Shown piece after piece: positions 15,496-24,300 of a stretch of 64,000 bases of DNA. The DNA comes from Umezawaea sp049997955 (GTDB lineage Bacteria > Actinomycetota > Actinomycetes > Mycobacteriales > Pseudonocardiaceae): the NCBI GenBank assembly GCA_049997955.1, contig JAEBDY010000013.1, positions 62,001 through 126,000 of the forward strand, given 5' to 3'. Position 1 is the stretch's first letter, and every line of letters starts with the position of its first letter. The notes beneath the pieces are model-generated. The model searched no databases. It had not been told where the DNA came from and saw only the letters and a program-made list of their open reading frames with translations. Both the position numbers and the translations under genes were made by a program.

Positions 15496-16704
15496 ATGGA
15501 GCCGCAGTTTCGCCAGACGACGATCGACCCCTCCGGGCGATTCCTGCACGCGGAGAACGACAGACTCCGGGTCAAGGGGCCCGCGACGCGGGTGGTGCTC
15601 GCGGGCGGGGTCTCCGCGTGGTCGGTGACGAGGCACGCGGTCGTCAAGCGGCTCTGCGAGGACCCGCGGGTGTCCCGTGATCCGGTGAAGCACTGGCCCG
15701 CCTACGCGGGCCTGCCGGTCGACTGGCCGCTGCGGTCCTTCCTGTCCACCGCCAACGCCTTCACGACCTACGGCGGCGACCACCAGCGGCTCCGCACGAT
15801 GATGGGCAGCGCGTTCACGCCGCGCCGCGTCGAGGCCGTGCGCGGCCGCGTGCACACCACCGTGGGCAGGCTGGTGCGCGAGATGAGCCGCGCCCGACCC
15901 GGTGAGGTGCTCGACCTGCGCCGGGCGTTCACCGACGTCGTGCCCGCCGAGGCGCTGTGCGACCTGATGGGCGTACCCGACTCGTTCCGCGGCCGGGCCG
16001 TGCACAGCATCCAGGCGATCAACCGCCCCACCACGGACGACCGCGACTTCATGGACCTCACCACGTGCCTCGGCGCGCTGGTCGCGACGAAGTACATGGT
16101 CAAGGGCGACGACCTGACCAGCGACCTCATCAGGGCCCGCTACGGCGAGAGCCAGCTGTCCGAGGACGAGGTGAACGCGGCGCTGGTCCTGATGATCGGT
16201 GCCGGCAGCGGCACGACCGCGAACTTGCTCTGCAAGGCCGTCACCGCGCTGCTCACCCACCCCGACCAGTTGAAGCTGGTCAAGGCGGGCGACGCGAGCT
16301 GGGTGGACGTGATCGAGGAGACGCTGCGCACCGAGGGGCCGGTGCAGCACCTGCCGCTGCGCTTCGCGGTCGAGGACATCGACCTCGGCTTCGACACGGT
16401 GATCAAGGCCGGTGAGCCGATCATGCTGGCGTTCGGCGCGGCGGGCCGCGATCCCGTGGCGCACGGGCGCACCGCGGCCGAGTTCGACCTGACCCGAACG
16501 GACAAAGAACACCTCGCATTCGGCCACGGCGTGCACCACTGCATCGGTGCACCACTAGCCCGAATGGAGGCATCAATCGCACTGCCGACCCTGTTCGCGC
16601 ATTTTCCGGACATGGAACTCGCCGTGCCCGCCGCGGAACTCCAGCCTTTGCCGACCTACATCTACAACGGGCTCGTCGAATTGCCCGTGCGGTTGCGAAA
16701 ATAG
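15496..16704 (+). CDS. Cytochrome P450 (CYP105-like actinobacterial type)
   Basis: A 402-residue soluble P450. The I-helix has IGAGSGTT in place of the usual AGxET, the K-helix ExxR is EETLR, and the heme loop is FGHGVHHCIGAPLAR with its cysteine ligand. A threonine follows the Gly pair but the acidic residue before it is replaced by Gly-Thr, which could affect proton delivery. Start ATG 15496 has GGAG 9 bases upstream; GTG 15490 is an alternative. It sits alone, with no ferredoxin or reductase gene nearby, between two genes that are adjacent in M. tuberculosis (Rv3836 and Rv3837c homologues). It ends 8 bases from the converging phosphatase gene. Substrate unknown. Confidence 0.92.
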   Translation: MEPQFRQTTIDPSGRFLHAENDRLRVKGPATRVVLAGGVSAWSVTRHAVVKRLCEDPRVSRDPVKHWPAYAGLPVDWPLRSFLSTANAFTTYGGDHQRLRTMMGSAFTPRRVEAVRGRVHTTVGRLVREMSRARPGEVLDLRRAFTDVVPAEALCDLMGVPDSFRGRAVHSIQAINRPTTDDRDFMDLTTCLGALVATKYMVKGDDLTSDLIRARYGESQLSEDEVNAALVLMIGAGSGTTANLLCKAVTALLTHPDQLKLVKAGDASWVDVIEETLRTEGPVQHLPLRFAVEDIDLGFDTVIKAGEPIMLAFGAAGRDPVAHGRTAAEFDLTRTDKEHLAFGHGVHHCIGAPLARMEASIALPTLFAHFPDMELAVPAAELQPLPTYIYNGLVELPVRLRK

Positions 16705-16712
16705 GCCGGCGG

Positions 16713-17324
16713 TCAGTCGACCAGGACGTCCACACCCGACCAGGCGGTGCAGCGCCACCCGTCGCCGTCGGATTCCAGGACCACCCGTCCGGTGTTCGGC
16801 AGGAGACCGCCCGCGGCCAGGTCCTTGGTGACGTTCGGCGCGAGCGCCTGCCCCGTCAACCGGATGGCGCCGCCGTGGCTGACCAGCACGACCGTGCCGT
16901 CGGTGACGCCCTCGGTGATCTTCGCGATGGCGGCCAGGCAGCGGTCGACCACCTGGCGACCGTTCTCGCCGCCCGGCAGCGCCAGGTCCAGCCGCCCCTC
17001 CGCCCACGCCGTGGCGGTCTTGACGAAGACCCCGTACGCCTCGCGGTCCGACCTGCCCTCCAGGTCGCCGCAGAAGATCTCCTGCACGCCCTCCACGACC
17101 TGGACGGCCATCCCGTGCCGCGCGGCCACGGGGGCGGCGGTCTGCTGCGCCCGCACGGCCGTGCTGGCGTAGACGGCCACCACGGGCTCGTCGGCCAGCA
17201 CGTCGGCGAGCAGGTTCGCCTGCTCCTGGCCGAGGTCGGTCAGCGGCGGGCCCGGCGGCAGCGAGTCGAGGACCATCTTCAGGTTGGACGCGGTCTCGCC
17301 GTGCCGCACCAGCATCACCTTCAC
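16713..17324 (-). CDS. Histidine phosphatase family protein (phosphoglycerate mutase-like)
   Basis: A 203-residue enzyme with the catalytic motif LVRHGETASN at about residues 5-14 and the second catalytic histidine in VLVSHGGAIR; STAVRAQQTAAP is the usual arginine-containing motif. These enzymes remove phosphate through a phospho-histidine intermediate; the physiological substrate varies and cannot be read here. The start is GTG 17324, overlapping the pheA stop by 4 bases, so it is translated with pheA. The same pair occurs in M. tuberculosis (Rv3837c-Rv3838c, from memory). A much longer frame upstream in the same phase is a shadow of pheA. Confidence 0.92.
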   Translation of the reverse strand: MKVMLVRHGETASNLKMVLDSLPPGPPLTDLGQEQANLLADVLADEPVVAVYASTAVRAQQTAAPVAARHGMAVQVVEGVQEIFCGDLEGRSDREAYGVFVKTATAWAEGRLDLALPGGENGRQVVDRCLAAIAKITEGVTDGTVVLVSHGGAIRLTGQALAPNVTKDLAAGGLLPNTGRVVLESDGDGWRCTAWSGVDVLVD

Positions 17325-18241
17325 GCGCCCACCCCTCGTCGCACCGCGGCGACCCAGTCGACGGCCGCGGTGAAGTCCTCGTTGCTCGCGGCGACCAGGT
17401 CGCCGCTGACGTTCGGTTCGGCCTGCGGGTAGGACCCGAGGAACCGGACCTGGCTGCAGTGGCGGTGCAGCGCCGCCAGCGCGTCGCCCACCCTCGGCTC
17501 GGCGACGTGGCCGAGCAGGTCGATGTAGAACCGGTACTCGCCGAGCCTGCCCTTCGTGGGGCGCGATTCGATCCGGGTCAGGTTGAGCCCGCGCAGCGCC
17601 AGTTCGGTCAGCAGCTCCGAGAGCGCTCCGACCCGGTCGGTGGTGGTCACGACCAGGGACGTGCGGTCCGCCCCCGTCGGCTCCGGCACCGCGCCGGGAC
17701 GGCGCAGGTAGAGGAACCGGGTCTTCGCGTCGGCCACGTCGGCCACGTCGGTCGCCAGCTCGCGCAGCGGGTAGTGGTTCACCGCCACCGGGGCGCTCAC
17801 GGCCGCGTCGAACTCGCCGTGCTGCACGGCGACGGCCGCGGCGGCCGTGGACGTCGTCGACACCACCTTGGCGTCGGGGAGGTTCGCCTCCAGCCAGTGC
17901 CGCACCTGCGCCAGCGCGTGCGGGTGGCTCGCGACCGTGCGCACGCCCCCCGGCTCGGTCTCCGGCCGGACCAGGACGCTGAACCGCACCGGCAGCACGG
18001 TCTCCGCCACGGCGACCAGCGGTTCGTCCTCGGCGAGCGCGTCCATCGTCGCGGGCACGGCGCCCTCCACGGAGTTCTCCACCGGCACGCACGCGGCGTC
18101 CATCTCGCCGCGGCGCACCGCGGCGAGAACCTGCGGCACGGTCTCGAACGGCACGAGCTCGTCGCGTCCGGGGTGGACGAAGCCGAGGGCGGCCTGCTCG
18201 GTGAACGTCCCTTGTGGTCCGAAATAGGCGATGCGCGGCAC
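17321..18241 (-). CDS. pheA: Prephenate dehydratase
   Basis: A 306-residue enzyme converting prephenate to phenylpyruvate in phenylalanine synthesis. The catalytic domain spans about 1-190: YFGPQGTFTEQAA, ACVPVENSVEGAVP (binding lobe), and TSTAAAAVAV. The dehydratase threonine motif is TRFLYL near residue 195. An ACT regulatory domain follows (DRVGALSELLTELALRGLNLTRIESRPTKGRLGEYRFYID split by a core GALSEL and ESRP), expected to bind Phe. There is no chorismate mutase domain. Start GTG 18241 (VPRIAYFGPQG) fits homologues; the longer frame to 18313 adds an unrelated N-terminus. Coupled downstream to the histidine phosphatase. Confidence 0.96.
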   Translation of the reverse strand: MPRIAYFGPQGTFTEQAALGFVHPGRDELVPFETVPQVLAAVRRGEMDAACVPVENSVEGAVPATMDALAEDEPLVAVAETVLPVRFSVLVRPETEPGGVRTVASHPHALAQVRHWLEANLPDAKVVSTTSTAAAAVAVQHGEFDAAVSAPVAVNHYPLRELATDVADVADAKTRFLYLRRPGAVPEPTGADRTSLVVTTTDRVGALSELLTELALRGLNLTRIESRPTKGRLGEYRFYIDLLGHVAEPRVGDALAALHRHCSQVRFLGSYPQAEPNVSGDLVAASNEDFTAAVDWVAAVRRGVGA

Positions 18242-18354
18242 GGGGCAACCATACGAGGGTGACCTGCGACGACCTACGTTGAGTCGAGGATCACCCGACC
18301 AGCCGGTGCCCAACCCGGTTCCGAAGTGGGTGTCGCAACTGGAATGCTGGGCGC

Positions 18355-18951
18355 GTGTCCCCCGATGCGGAGGGTGAGATCAACACTCCGACAGCTCCCC
18401 AAATCGTGTTGTGCGCCGTCGACGAGCCCTTGGCCACGGCCTGGCTCGCGGTGGCGGAAGGTCGGGCGGGGATCCGGGTCCACCGGGGTTCCGTGCTCGA
18501 CATCATCGCCGAGGCTGTCGTCAGCCCGGCCAACTCCTACGGCTGGATGCGCGGCGGCATCGACGCCGTCTACGCGCGGGCGTTCCCCGACGTGGAGGCG
18601 CAGGTGCGCAGCGCCGTGCTGGCGCTGCACGGCGGTGAACTGCCCGTCGGCGAGGCGGTGCTGGTGTCCACCGGCGAACCCGAGCCGCACTGGCTGATCA
18701 GCGCCCCCACCGTTCGCCACCCCGGCGAGCGGCTGCCAGTGGACACGGTGCACCCGTACCTCGCGGCACGGGCCGTGCTCCGGCTGTGGCAGGAGGGACG
18801 GCTGGAGGACGGCAGGCCGGTGCGCGACGTCGTGCGCACCATCGCCATGCCCGGCCTCGGCACCGGGGTCGGCGGTGTGGCCCCGGAAACGTGCGCGCGG
18901 CAGGTCGCCGCGGCGTGGGACGAGGTCTTCATCCCGTTACCGAGACGTTAG
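18355..18951 (+). CDS. Macro domain protein
   Basis: A 198-residue protein with a macro-domain fold: VVSPANSYGWMRGGIDAVY is the ADP-ribose-binding N-x-x-x-x-x-x-GGID loop, and IAMPGLGTGVGGVAPETCARQ is the second phosphate loop. Macro domains bind or hydrolyse ADP-ribose and its derivatives. Length indicates a stand-alone domain. The start is GTG 18355. It diverges from pheA and converges on a GNAT gene, so there is no operon context. Whether it is a hydrolase or only a reader is not clear from sequence. Confidence 0.88.
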   Translation: MSPDAEGEINTPTAPQIVLCAVDEPLATAWLAVAEGRAGIRVHRGSVLDIIAEAVVSPANSYGWMRGGIDAVYARAFPDVEAQVRSAVLALHGGELPVGEAVLVSTGEPEPHWLISAPTVRHPGERLPVDTVHPYLAARAVLRLWQEGRLEDGRPVRDVVRTIAMPGLGTGVGGVAPETCARQVAAAWDEVFIPLPRR

Positions 18952-19002
18952 CCACAGGGTGTGCACAAACCTGTGGACAACCCTGTGGACAGCTGTGCAC
19001 AA
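18952..19002. repeat. Array of four DnaA-box-like 9-mers between converging genes
   Basis: Four 9-mers in one orientation fill the 51-base gap: TGTGCACAA (18960-18968), TGTGGACAA (18972-18980), TGTGGACAG (18984-18992), TGTGCACAA (18994-19002). TGTGGACAA is the complement of TTGTCCACA, the actinobacterial DnaA consensus box, and spacing is 10-12 bases. The same stretch can fold as CCACAGGGT (18952-18960) with ACCCTGTGG (18980-18988), so it might instead serve as a terminator for the converging macro and GNAT genes. No dnaA, dnaN or AT-rich region is present, so this is not oriC. Confidence 0.6.
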
Positions 19003-19485
19003 CTAGCGGATCGACACCCGTCTTTCCAGGTCGAGCTCGTCCGTGATGGGGATGCCGTAGTCCCCGACCACCGGGATCTCCGGCTTCAGCCGCCGTGATT
19101 CGCGCACGGCGTCCGGCCGCAGCGCCGCCAACTTGAACCCGCGCCGCTGGTAGAAGCGCATCGCGTCCAGGTTGTCGTTCGTCGTCGTCAACCGGATCCG
19201 CGTGCACCCGAGTTCCCGCGCGCGCACCACCGCCGCGTCGACCAGCGAGCTGCCCACCCCGCGACCGCGGCGGAGCGCGTCGATGGTGACGATCTCCATC
19301 ACCGGGCCGCTGGTGGCGTAGGTCAGCAGCCCGAGCACGCGGTCCTGCTGCTCCACGAGAAATCCGGGCAGGCTGGCGGGGAAGAACACCTCCCCGTGCG
19401 CGACCGCCGTGTGGGCGTGTTGAAGCTCCAGTACCAAACGCCCGACCACTATCCGGTCGGCTTCCTCGATGGGGCGAACGACCAT
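19003..19485 (-). CDS. GNAT family N-acetyltransferase
   Basis: A 160-residue acetyltransferase. MEIVTIDALRRGRGVGSSLVDAAV contains the acetyl-CoA pyrophosphate-binding R-x-x-G-x-G/A motif, and RLTTTNDNLDAMRFYQRRGFK is the typical C-terminal motif B with the Tyr general acid candidate. It would acetylate an amine on an unknown small molecule or protein. The start is ATG 19485. It diverges from the response regulator gene and its stop lies against the DnaA-box-like array. Confidence 0.88.
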   Translation of the reverse strand: MVVRPIEEADRIVVGRLVLELQHAHTAVAHGEVFFPASLPGFLVEQQDRVLGLLTYATSGPVMEIVTIDALRRGRGVGSSLVDAAVVRARELGCTRIRLTTTNDNLDAMRFYQRRGFKLAALRPDAVRESRRLKPEIPVVGDYGIPITDELDLERRVSIR

Positions 19486-19545
19486 GCATGAACTGTGTCA
19501 ACACGAGCGCCCCTCGTGAACCGGCATTCGCCGTACGGTTGTCTC

Positions 19546-20175
19546 GTGCCGGTGCGCGTGTTGCTAGTGGACGACCACGAGGTGGTGCGCAGAGGCCTGC
19601 GCGAAATGCTGGACGACGAGGACGACATCCAGGTCGTCGCCGAGGCGGGCGGGGTCCAGGAAGCCGTGACGCGGGCGTCCTTCGCGAAACCTGACATCGC
19701 CGTGGTCGACGTCCAGTTGCCCGACGGCAACGGCGTGGAGCTCTGCAAGCGCCTGCGCGCCCTGCCGGACGGCCCCCGCTGCCTGGTCCTCACCGCGTTC
19801 GACGACGAGGAAGCCCTGGTGGGCGCCATCATGGCCGGCGCGTCCGGCTACCTCCTGAAGCAGGTCAGGGGCCAGGACCTGGTCACCGCGGTCCGCGAGG
19901 TGGCGGCGGGCCGCTCCCTGCTGGACCCGGTCACCACGGCCCGCGTCCTGGACCGCATGCGCCGCCCCGCCGCACCCGACGTGCTGACGACGTTGACGGA
20001 CCAGGAGCGCCGCGTGCTGGACCTCATCGGCGAGGGCATGACGAACCGCCAGATCGCCGAACGGCTGTTCGTGGCGGAGAAGACCGTGAAGAACTACGTC
20101 ACGTCCGTGCTGGCGAAACTGGGAATGGAACGCCGCACCCAGGCCGCGGCGTGGGTGGCGCGCAGGTCGCGCTAG
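19546..20175 (+). CDS. NarL/DevR-family response regulator
   Basis: A 209-residue regulator. The receiver domain has LLVDDHEVVRRG at residues 6-17, phospho-acceptor Asp55 in VVDVQLPDG, a switch threonine in VLTAF and the conserved lysine in YLLKQV. A LuxR-type HTH occupies about residues 145-205 (LTDQERRVLDLIGEGMTNRQIA, KTVKNYVTSVLAKLGM). This is the pattern of DevR/DosR, the hypoxia regulator. GTG 19546 is the start; the open frame upstream is not conserved in type. The likely kinase gene (20179-21300) is tail to tail with it, 3 bases apart, and follows the cytochrome bd genes. A DevR-box-like palindrome lies upstream of cydA. Confidence 0.92.
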   Translation: MPVRVLLVDDHEVVRRGLREMLDDEDDIQVVAEAGGVQEAVTRASFAKPDIAVVDVQLPDGNGVELCKRLRALPDGPRCLVLTAFDDEEALVGAIMAGASGYLLKQVRGQDLVTAVREVAAGRSLLDPVTTARVLDRMRRPAAPDVLTTLTDQERRVLDLIGEGMTNRQIAERLFVAEKTVKNYVTSVLAKLGMERRTQAAAWVARRSR

Positions 20176-20178
20176 CCG

Positions 20179-21300
20179 TCACAACGGCACCTGCCAGGTG
20201 ATCGTCGTTCCGGTGCGGGGCGAGGAGTCGACCTCGCTGCTCCCACCCGCGGCGACGGCCCGTTCCTCCAGGTGCCGCAGTCCGCGTCGGGCGACCCCGC
20301 GGGGGATCCCGCACCCGTCGTCCACGACCCGCAGCAGCAGCCGGTTGGGCTCCCGGTGCAGGTCGACCCGCACCGAGTGCGCGCCGGAGTGCCGGACGAC
20401 GTTGGACAGCGCTTCGCGCAGCGCGGCACGGGCGTGGTCGGCGAGGGCCGCGGGCACGTCGCCCGGATCGCCCTCCACGTCCAGCACGGGCGCGAAGCCG
20501 AGCAGTTCGCCCGCTATCCGGACCTCGGCCCGGACCGAGTCGACCAGGTCGCGGTCGGCGGGCTTGCCCGGATCGGTGCTGCGCAGGGCCCGGACGGTGG
20601 CCCGCACCTCGGCGATCGTCTCGTCCAGCTGGTCGACGGCCTCGGCCAGCCGCGAGGACTCGCGGGTGTCGAGCTGCTTCCCCAGCCGCCGTCCCAGGAG
20701 GTCGAGCTGCACGCCGGTCGCGTACAGTCGCTGGATGATCACGTCGTGCAGGTCGCGGGCGATCCGCTCCCGCTCCTGGTAGACCGCCACCCGCTGCCGC
20801 GCCGTGGACCCCTCGGCGAGCACGACCGCCAGCCCGGCCTGCGCGGCGAACGCGGCCAGCAGGTCCACGGTGTCCGCCTCGAACGGCGCCGCCCCGCGTT
20901 TCCGGTACACGGCCAGCGCGCCGATCTTGCGCTCGCGGGTCCCGAAGGGCGCGACCGCGAACGGCCCGTACCCGCGCAGCGACTTCGGCACGAACGGCGC
21001 CGTGCGCGGGTCGGTGGTGACGTCGGCGGCGACCACGGGCACCCCGCCGCGGGCGGCTCGGGCGGCGGCGGACCGGGCCGACAGCACAGCTCCCACGGGG
21101 TCACCGTCGAGGCCGACCCCGTAGGACGCCTCCACGACCAGCCGTCCGTCCTCGGCGGTCAGCATGGCCAGTCCGAGATCGGCTTGGGCGAGCGCGGCGG
21201 CGGAGCGCACCACGAGCGGCAGCACCGCGTCCGGGTCGTCGCCCGCGAGCGCGGCGGAGGTGATCTCGGTCGACGCGGCGAGCACCTGCCTGGGGTCCAC
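20179..21300 (-). CDS. GAF-domain sensor histidine kinase (DevS/DosT-like)
   Basis: A 373-residue cytoplasmic kinase. A GAF domain covers about residues 15-165, a HisKA_3 dimerisation domain follows with the phosphorylated His185 in RERIARDLHDVIIQRLYA, and the ATP-binding domain ends the protein (ALSNVVRHSGA N-box, DDGCGIP G1 box, GLRHLEERA). It has one GAF domain where mycobacterial DevS has two; whether it binds heme is not evident. GTG 21300 is chosen; TTG 21309 overlapping the cydDC stop is an alternative. It is the last gene of the leftward cyd unit and converges with the DevR-like regulator. Confidence 0.9.
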   Translation of the reverse strand: MDPRQVLAASTEITSAALAGDDPDAVLPLVVRSAAALAQADLGLAMLTAEDGRLVVEASYGVGLDGDPVGAVLSARSAAARAARGGVPVVAADVTTDPRTAPFVPKSLRGYGPFAVAPFGTRERKIGALAVYRKRGAAPFEADTVDLLAAFAAQAGLAVVLAEGSTARQRVAVYQERERIARDLHDVIIQRLYATGVQLDLLGRRLGKQLDTRESSRLAEAVDQLDETIAEVRATVRALRSTDPGKPADRDLVDSVRAEVRIAGELLGFAPVLDVEGDPGDVPAALADHARAALREALSNVVRHSGAHSVRVDLHREPNRLLLRVVDDGCGIPRGVARRGLRHLEERAVAAGGSSEVDSSPRTGTTITWQVPL

Positions 21301-21305
21301 GACGC

Positions 21306-24300
21306 TCAACGGTAGGCCCGTTCGCGCACGTGCCCGTCGGCGACGTCCAGTACGAGGTCGGCTCGCGCGGCTTCCTCGGGCCGGTGGGTGATGTGCACGA
21401 CCGTGCGGCCGCGCAGCGCGACCTCCAGCCGGTCGAGGAGGGCTCGCGCGGTCGGCTCGTCCAGGTGCGCGGTCGGCTCGTCGAGCAGCACCAGGTCGGC
21501 GTCGTGCAGCAGCGTCCGCGCCAGCGCGACCCGCTGCGCCTCGCCGCCGGACAGCACGCTGGTACCGATCATCGTGTCGAGCCGGTCGGTCCACTCCGGC
21601 AGCCCGGCCAGCCGCAGCGCCTCGCGGAGGCGGTCGTCGTCGGCGTGCGGGTCGGCCATCCGCAGGTTCTCGCGCAGGGTCGTGGACACGAGCTGCGGTT
21701 CCTGCGGGCACCAGGCGATCCGCTGGGCCGCCGCGGGCCGTCCGAGGAAGCCCAGGAGGAACGCGAAGAGGGTCGACTTCCCCGCGCCCGACGGTCCGGC
21801 GACGGCCGTCCAGCCCACGGGCAGGTCGAGCGAGACGTCCTCGAGCACCGGTTCCGCTCCCGGCCAGCCGATGCCGTCGGTCCGCGCGGGCTGGACGTCG
21901 CCGTCGATCACCTCGGTCAGCCGCTGGTGCGCCTGGTTCAGCGCCGCCCGTTGCTGCGCGGCGGCGGGCAGGCCTGCGAACGCCTCGGCCAGCGCCAGCG
22001 GCACCAGCCCGAGCACCGGCACCAGCAGCGGGTCGACGGCGCCGATCGCGAGCGCCGTGCACACCAGCGAGGCGAGACCGGTGGTCAACTGCAGCACGGC
22101 CGTGGCCGCTCCCGCTCCCAGCGCCTGCCTGCGGGTCTGCCGGACGAGGGCGGCGTCGTGCCGCGCCACCTCGGCGCGCTTGCGCTCGTGCGCGCCGAAC
22201 GCGATGAGGTCCGGCGCCGCGTCGAGCAGCGTGAACACGTCCGCGCCGAGCCGCCTGCGGCCGTCGGCCAGCACGGTGCTGGCCCGCCGTTCGACCGCGA
22301 CCGCCAGCGCGGGCGCCGCCAGTCCGCCGACCAGCAGCGCGACGGCCAGCGCCAGTCCGGCGGCCGGGAGGATGAGGCTGAACAGCAGCACCGCGCCCGC
22401 GCCGACGCCCGCCGCCACGATCGGTGGCAGCAGCACGCGCGGCACGAGGTCGCGGACCGTGTCGGTGTCGTCCACCAGCCGTTGGAGGGTGTCGCGGCGC
22501 AGCCTGGCGGGCCCGAGCCGGACCAGCGCCTCCCACAGCCGCACCCGCAGGTCGCCCGCCAGCCGGAACGCGGCCTCGTGCGACACGAGCCGTTCCAGGT
22601 AGCGCAGCACGCCCTTGGCCAGCGCGAACGTCCGGACTCCGACCACGAGGACCGACAGCGTCAGGATCGGCGGCTGTTCCGCGGCGCGGGCGATCAGGTA
22701 GGCGGCGAACGCGCTCAACGCCACTCCGCTGCTCAGCGCCGCGACGCCGAGGGCCGCTCCCGCCAGTGCTCGCGCGGTCAGCAGCCGCCCCGGCTTCCCC
22801 CGCACTCGCGCCGGGGTGTCCAGCGCAGCCGGTGGTGATCGCCGTTCCGGTTCGGCCGCCGCTTCCACCAGCCGGTGGGTGGCGAGCACGACCGCGACCC
22901 CGTCCGCGGCGGCCCGGTGCACGGCGGCCATCACCAGCGCGGCGGTCGGCGGGTCCAGGTGCGCGGTCGGCTCGTCGAGCAGCAGCACCCGCGCCCCCGC
23001 CCGGACCTTCAGCAACGCCCTGGCCACGGCTACTCGTTGGCGTTCACCTGTGGACAGGTCGTTAACGCGCCGGTCACACAGGTGGTCGGCCGCGACGTCG
23101 GCCAGCTCCGCGGGTTCCGGCCGACGTCCGATCGCCAGTTCCAGCTCGTCGGCGACCGTCACCCCGGCGAACGCGGGCCGCTGCGGCACCCACGCCACGC
23201 TCCGCCGCCATGCTTCCGGATCCACAGTGGAGAGATCATTTCCGCAGACCAGGACCTGTCCGTCGTCCGCTTCCACGAAGCCGAGCAGCACCGCGATCGT
23301 CGTCGACTTGCCCGCACCGCTGGGCGCGTCCAGCCGGTGGACCTCGCCCGCGCGGACCGTGAAGCTCACGCCGTCCGGCGCATCCCGGTCCCGCCTCCGC
23401 ACCCGCAGACCCCGGACGTCCAGCACCACGTCACCTGTTCGACCACAGGTTGTCCACAGGCTGGGTGGTTGTCCACAGGCAAGATCCACATCCCCTTCCC
23501 GACCGGGTGACGGCGGTAGACTGGTTCGGGGACGCCCCCCAGGGACGGGTGGGGGCTGTGTGGGGTCCGGGTCTTTCGTGTCGACAAATCGGTGTGGCGC
23601 TTTGTCGGCCCCGTCAGTGGTGTTGGCCTGGTCAGTGGTGTTGGCCTGGTCAGTGGTGTCGGCCCCGTCGGTGGTGTCGGCCCCGTCGGTGGTGTTGGTC
23701 TGGTCGGTGATCTCCGCGACTCGGCGCACGGCTTCCAGGCCGTCTTCGCTGGCGTGGTGCGCCGCTCCCGCTGCCCGCAGCGGCAGGTAGCACTCGGGCG
23801 CGAGGATGAGCACGACCAGGCCGGTGACCAGGGTCAGTTCGCCGGAGACCAGGCGCAGGCCGATGCCGACGGCGATCAGGGCTACCGAGAGCGACGCGGC
23901 GATCTCCAGCACCAGCGCGGACAGGAACGCGACCCGCAACGTGCCCATCGTGGCCCTGCGGTGGCGGTCGCCGACGTCGCGGACGGCCTTGGCCTGGGCG
24001 GCGGCCCGCTTGAACGCGGTCAGCACCGGTAGGGCGCGGACGAGTTCCAGCAGGTAGCCGGAGAGGCGTTCGGTGACTTCCGCCGCGTGCGTCACCCGGC
24101 GTTGGGTGAACAGGCCGATGAGGATCGCGAACACCGGGATCAGCGGGATGGTGACGGCGATCAGCACGGCGGACGTGGGGTCGGTGACCAGGATCCACGC
24201 GCCGACCAGCGGCGGGACCACGGCGGTCGTGACGAGCGCGGGCAGGTACCTGGTGAAGTAGGCGTCGAGCGCGTCGAGGCCCTTGGTGGCGAGGACGGCG

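Noticed and set aside
17325..18248. N-terminal extension of the histidine phosphatase frame
   Set aside because: It overlaps pheA completely in another frame; the GTG at 17324 coupled to the pheA stop gives a normal-length enzyme.
18952..19002. Chromosomal origin (oriC)
   Set aside because: Only four boxes, no AT-rich unwinding region, and no dnaA, dnaN, gyrB or recF genes in the window.
23600..23710. CRISPR-like array
   Set aside because: Units are 18 bp, contiguous without spacers, and in frame within cydDC.
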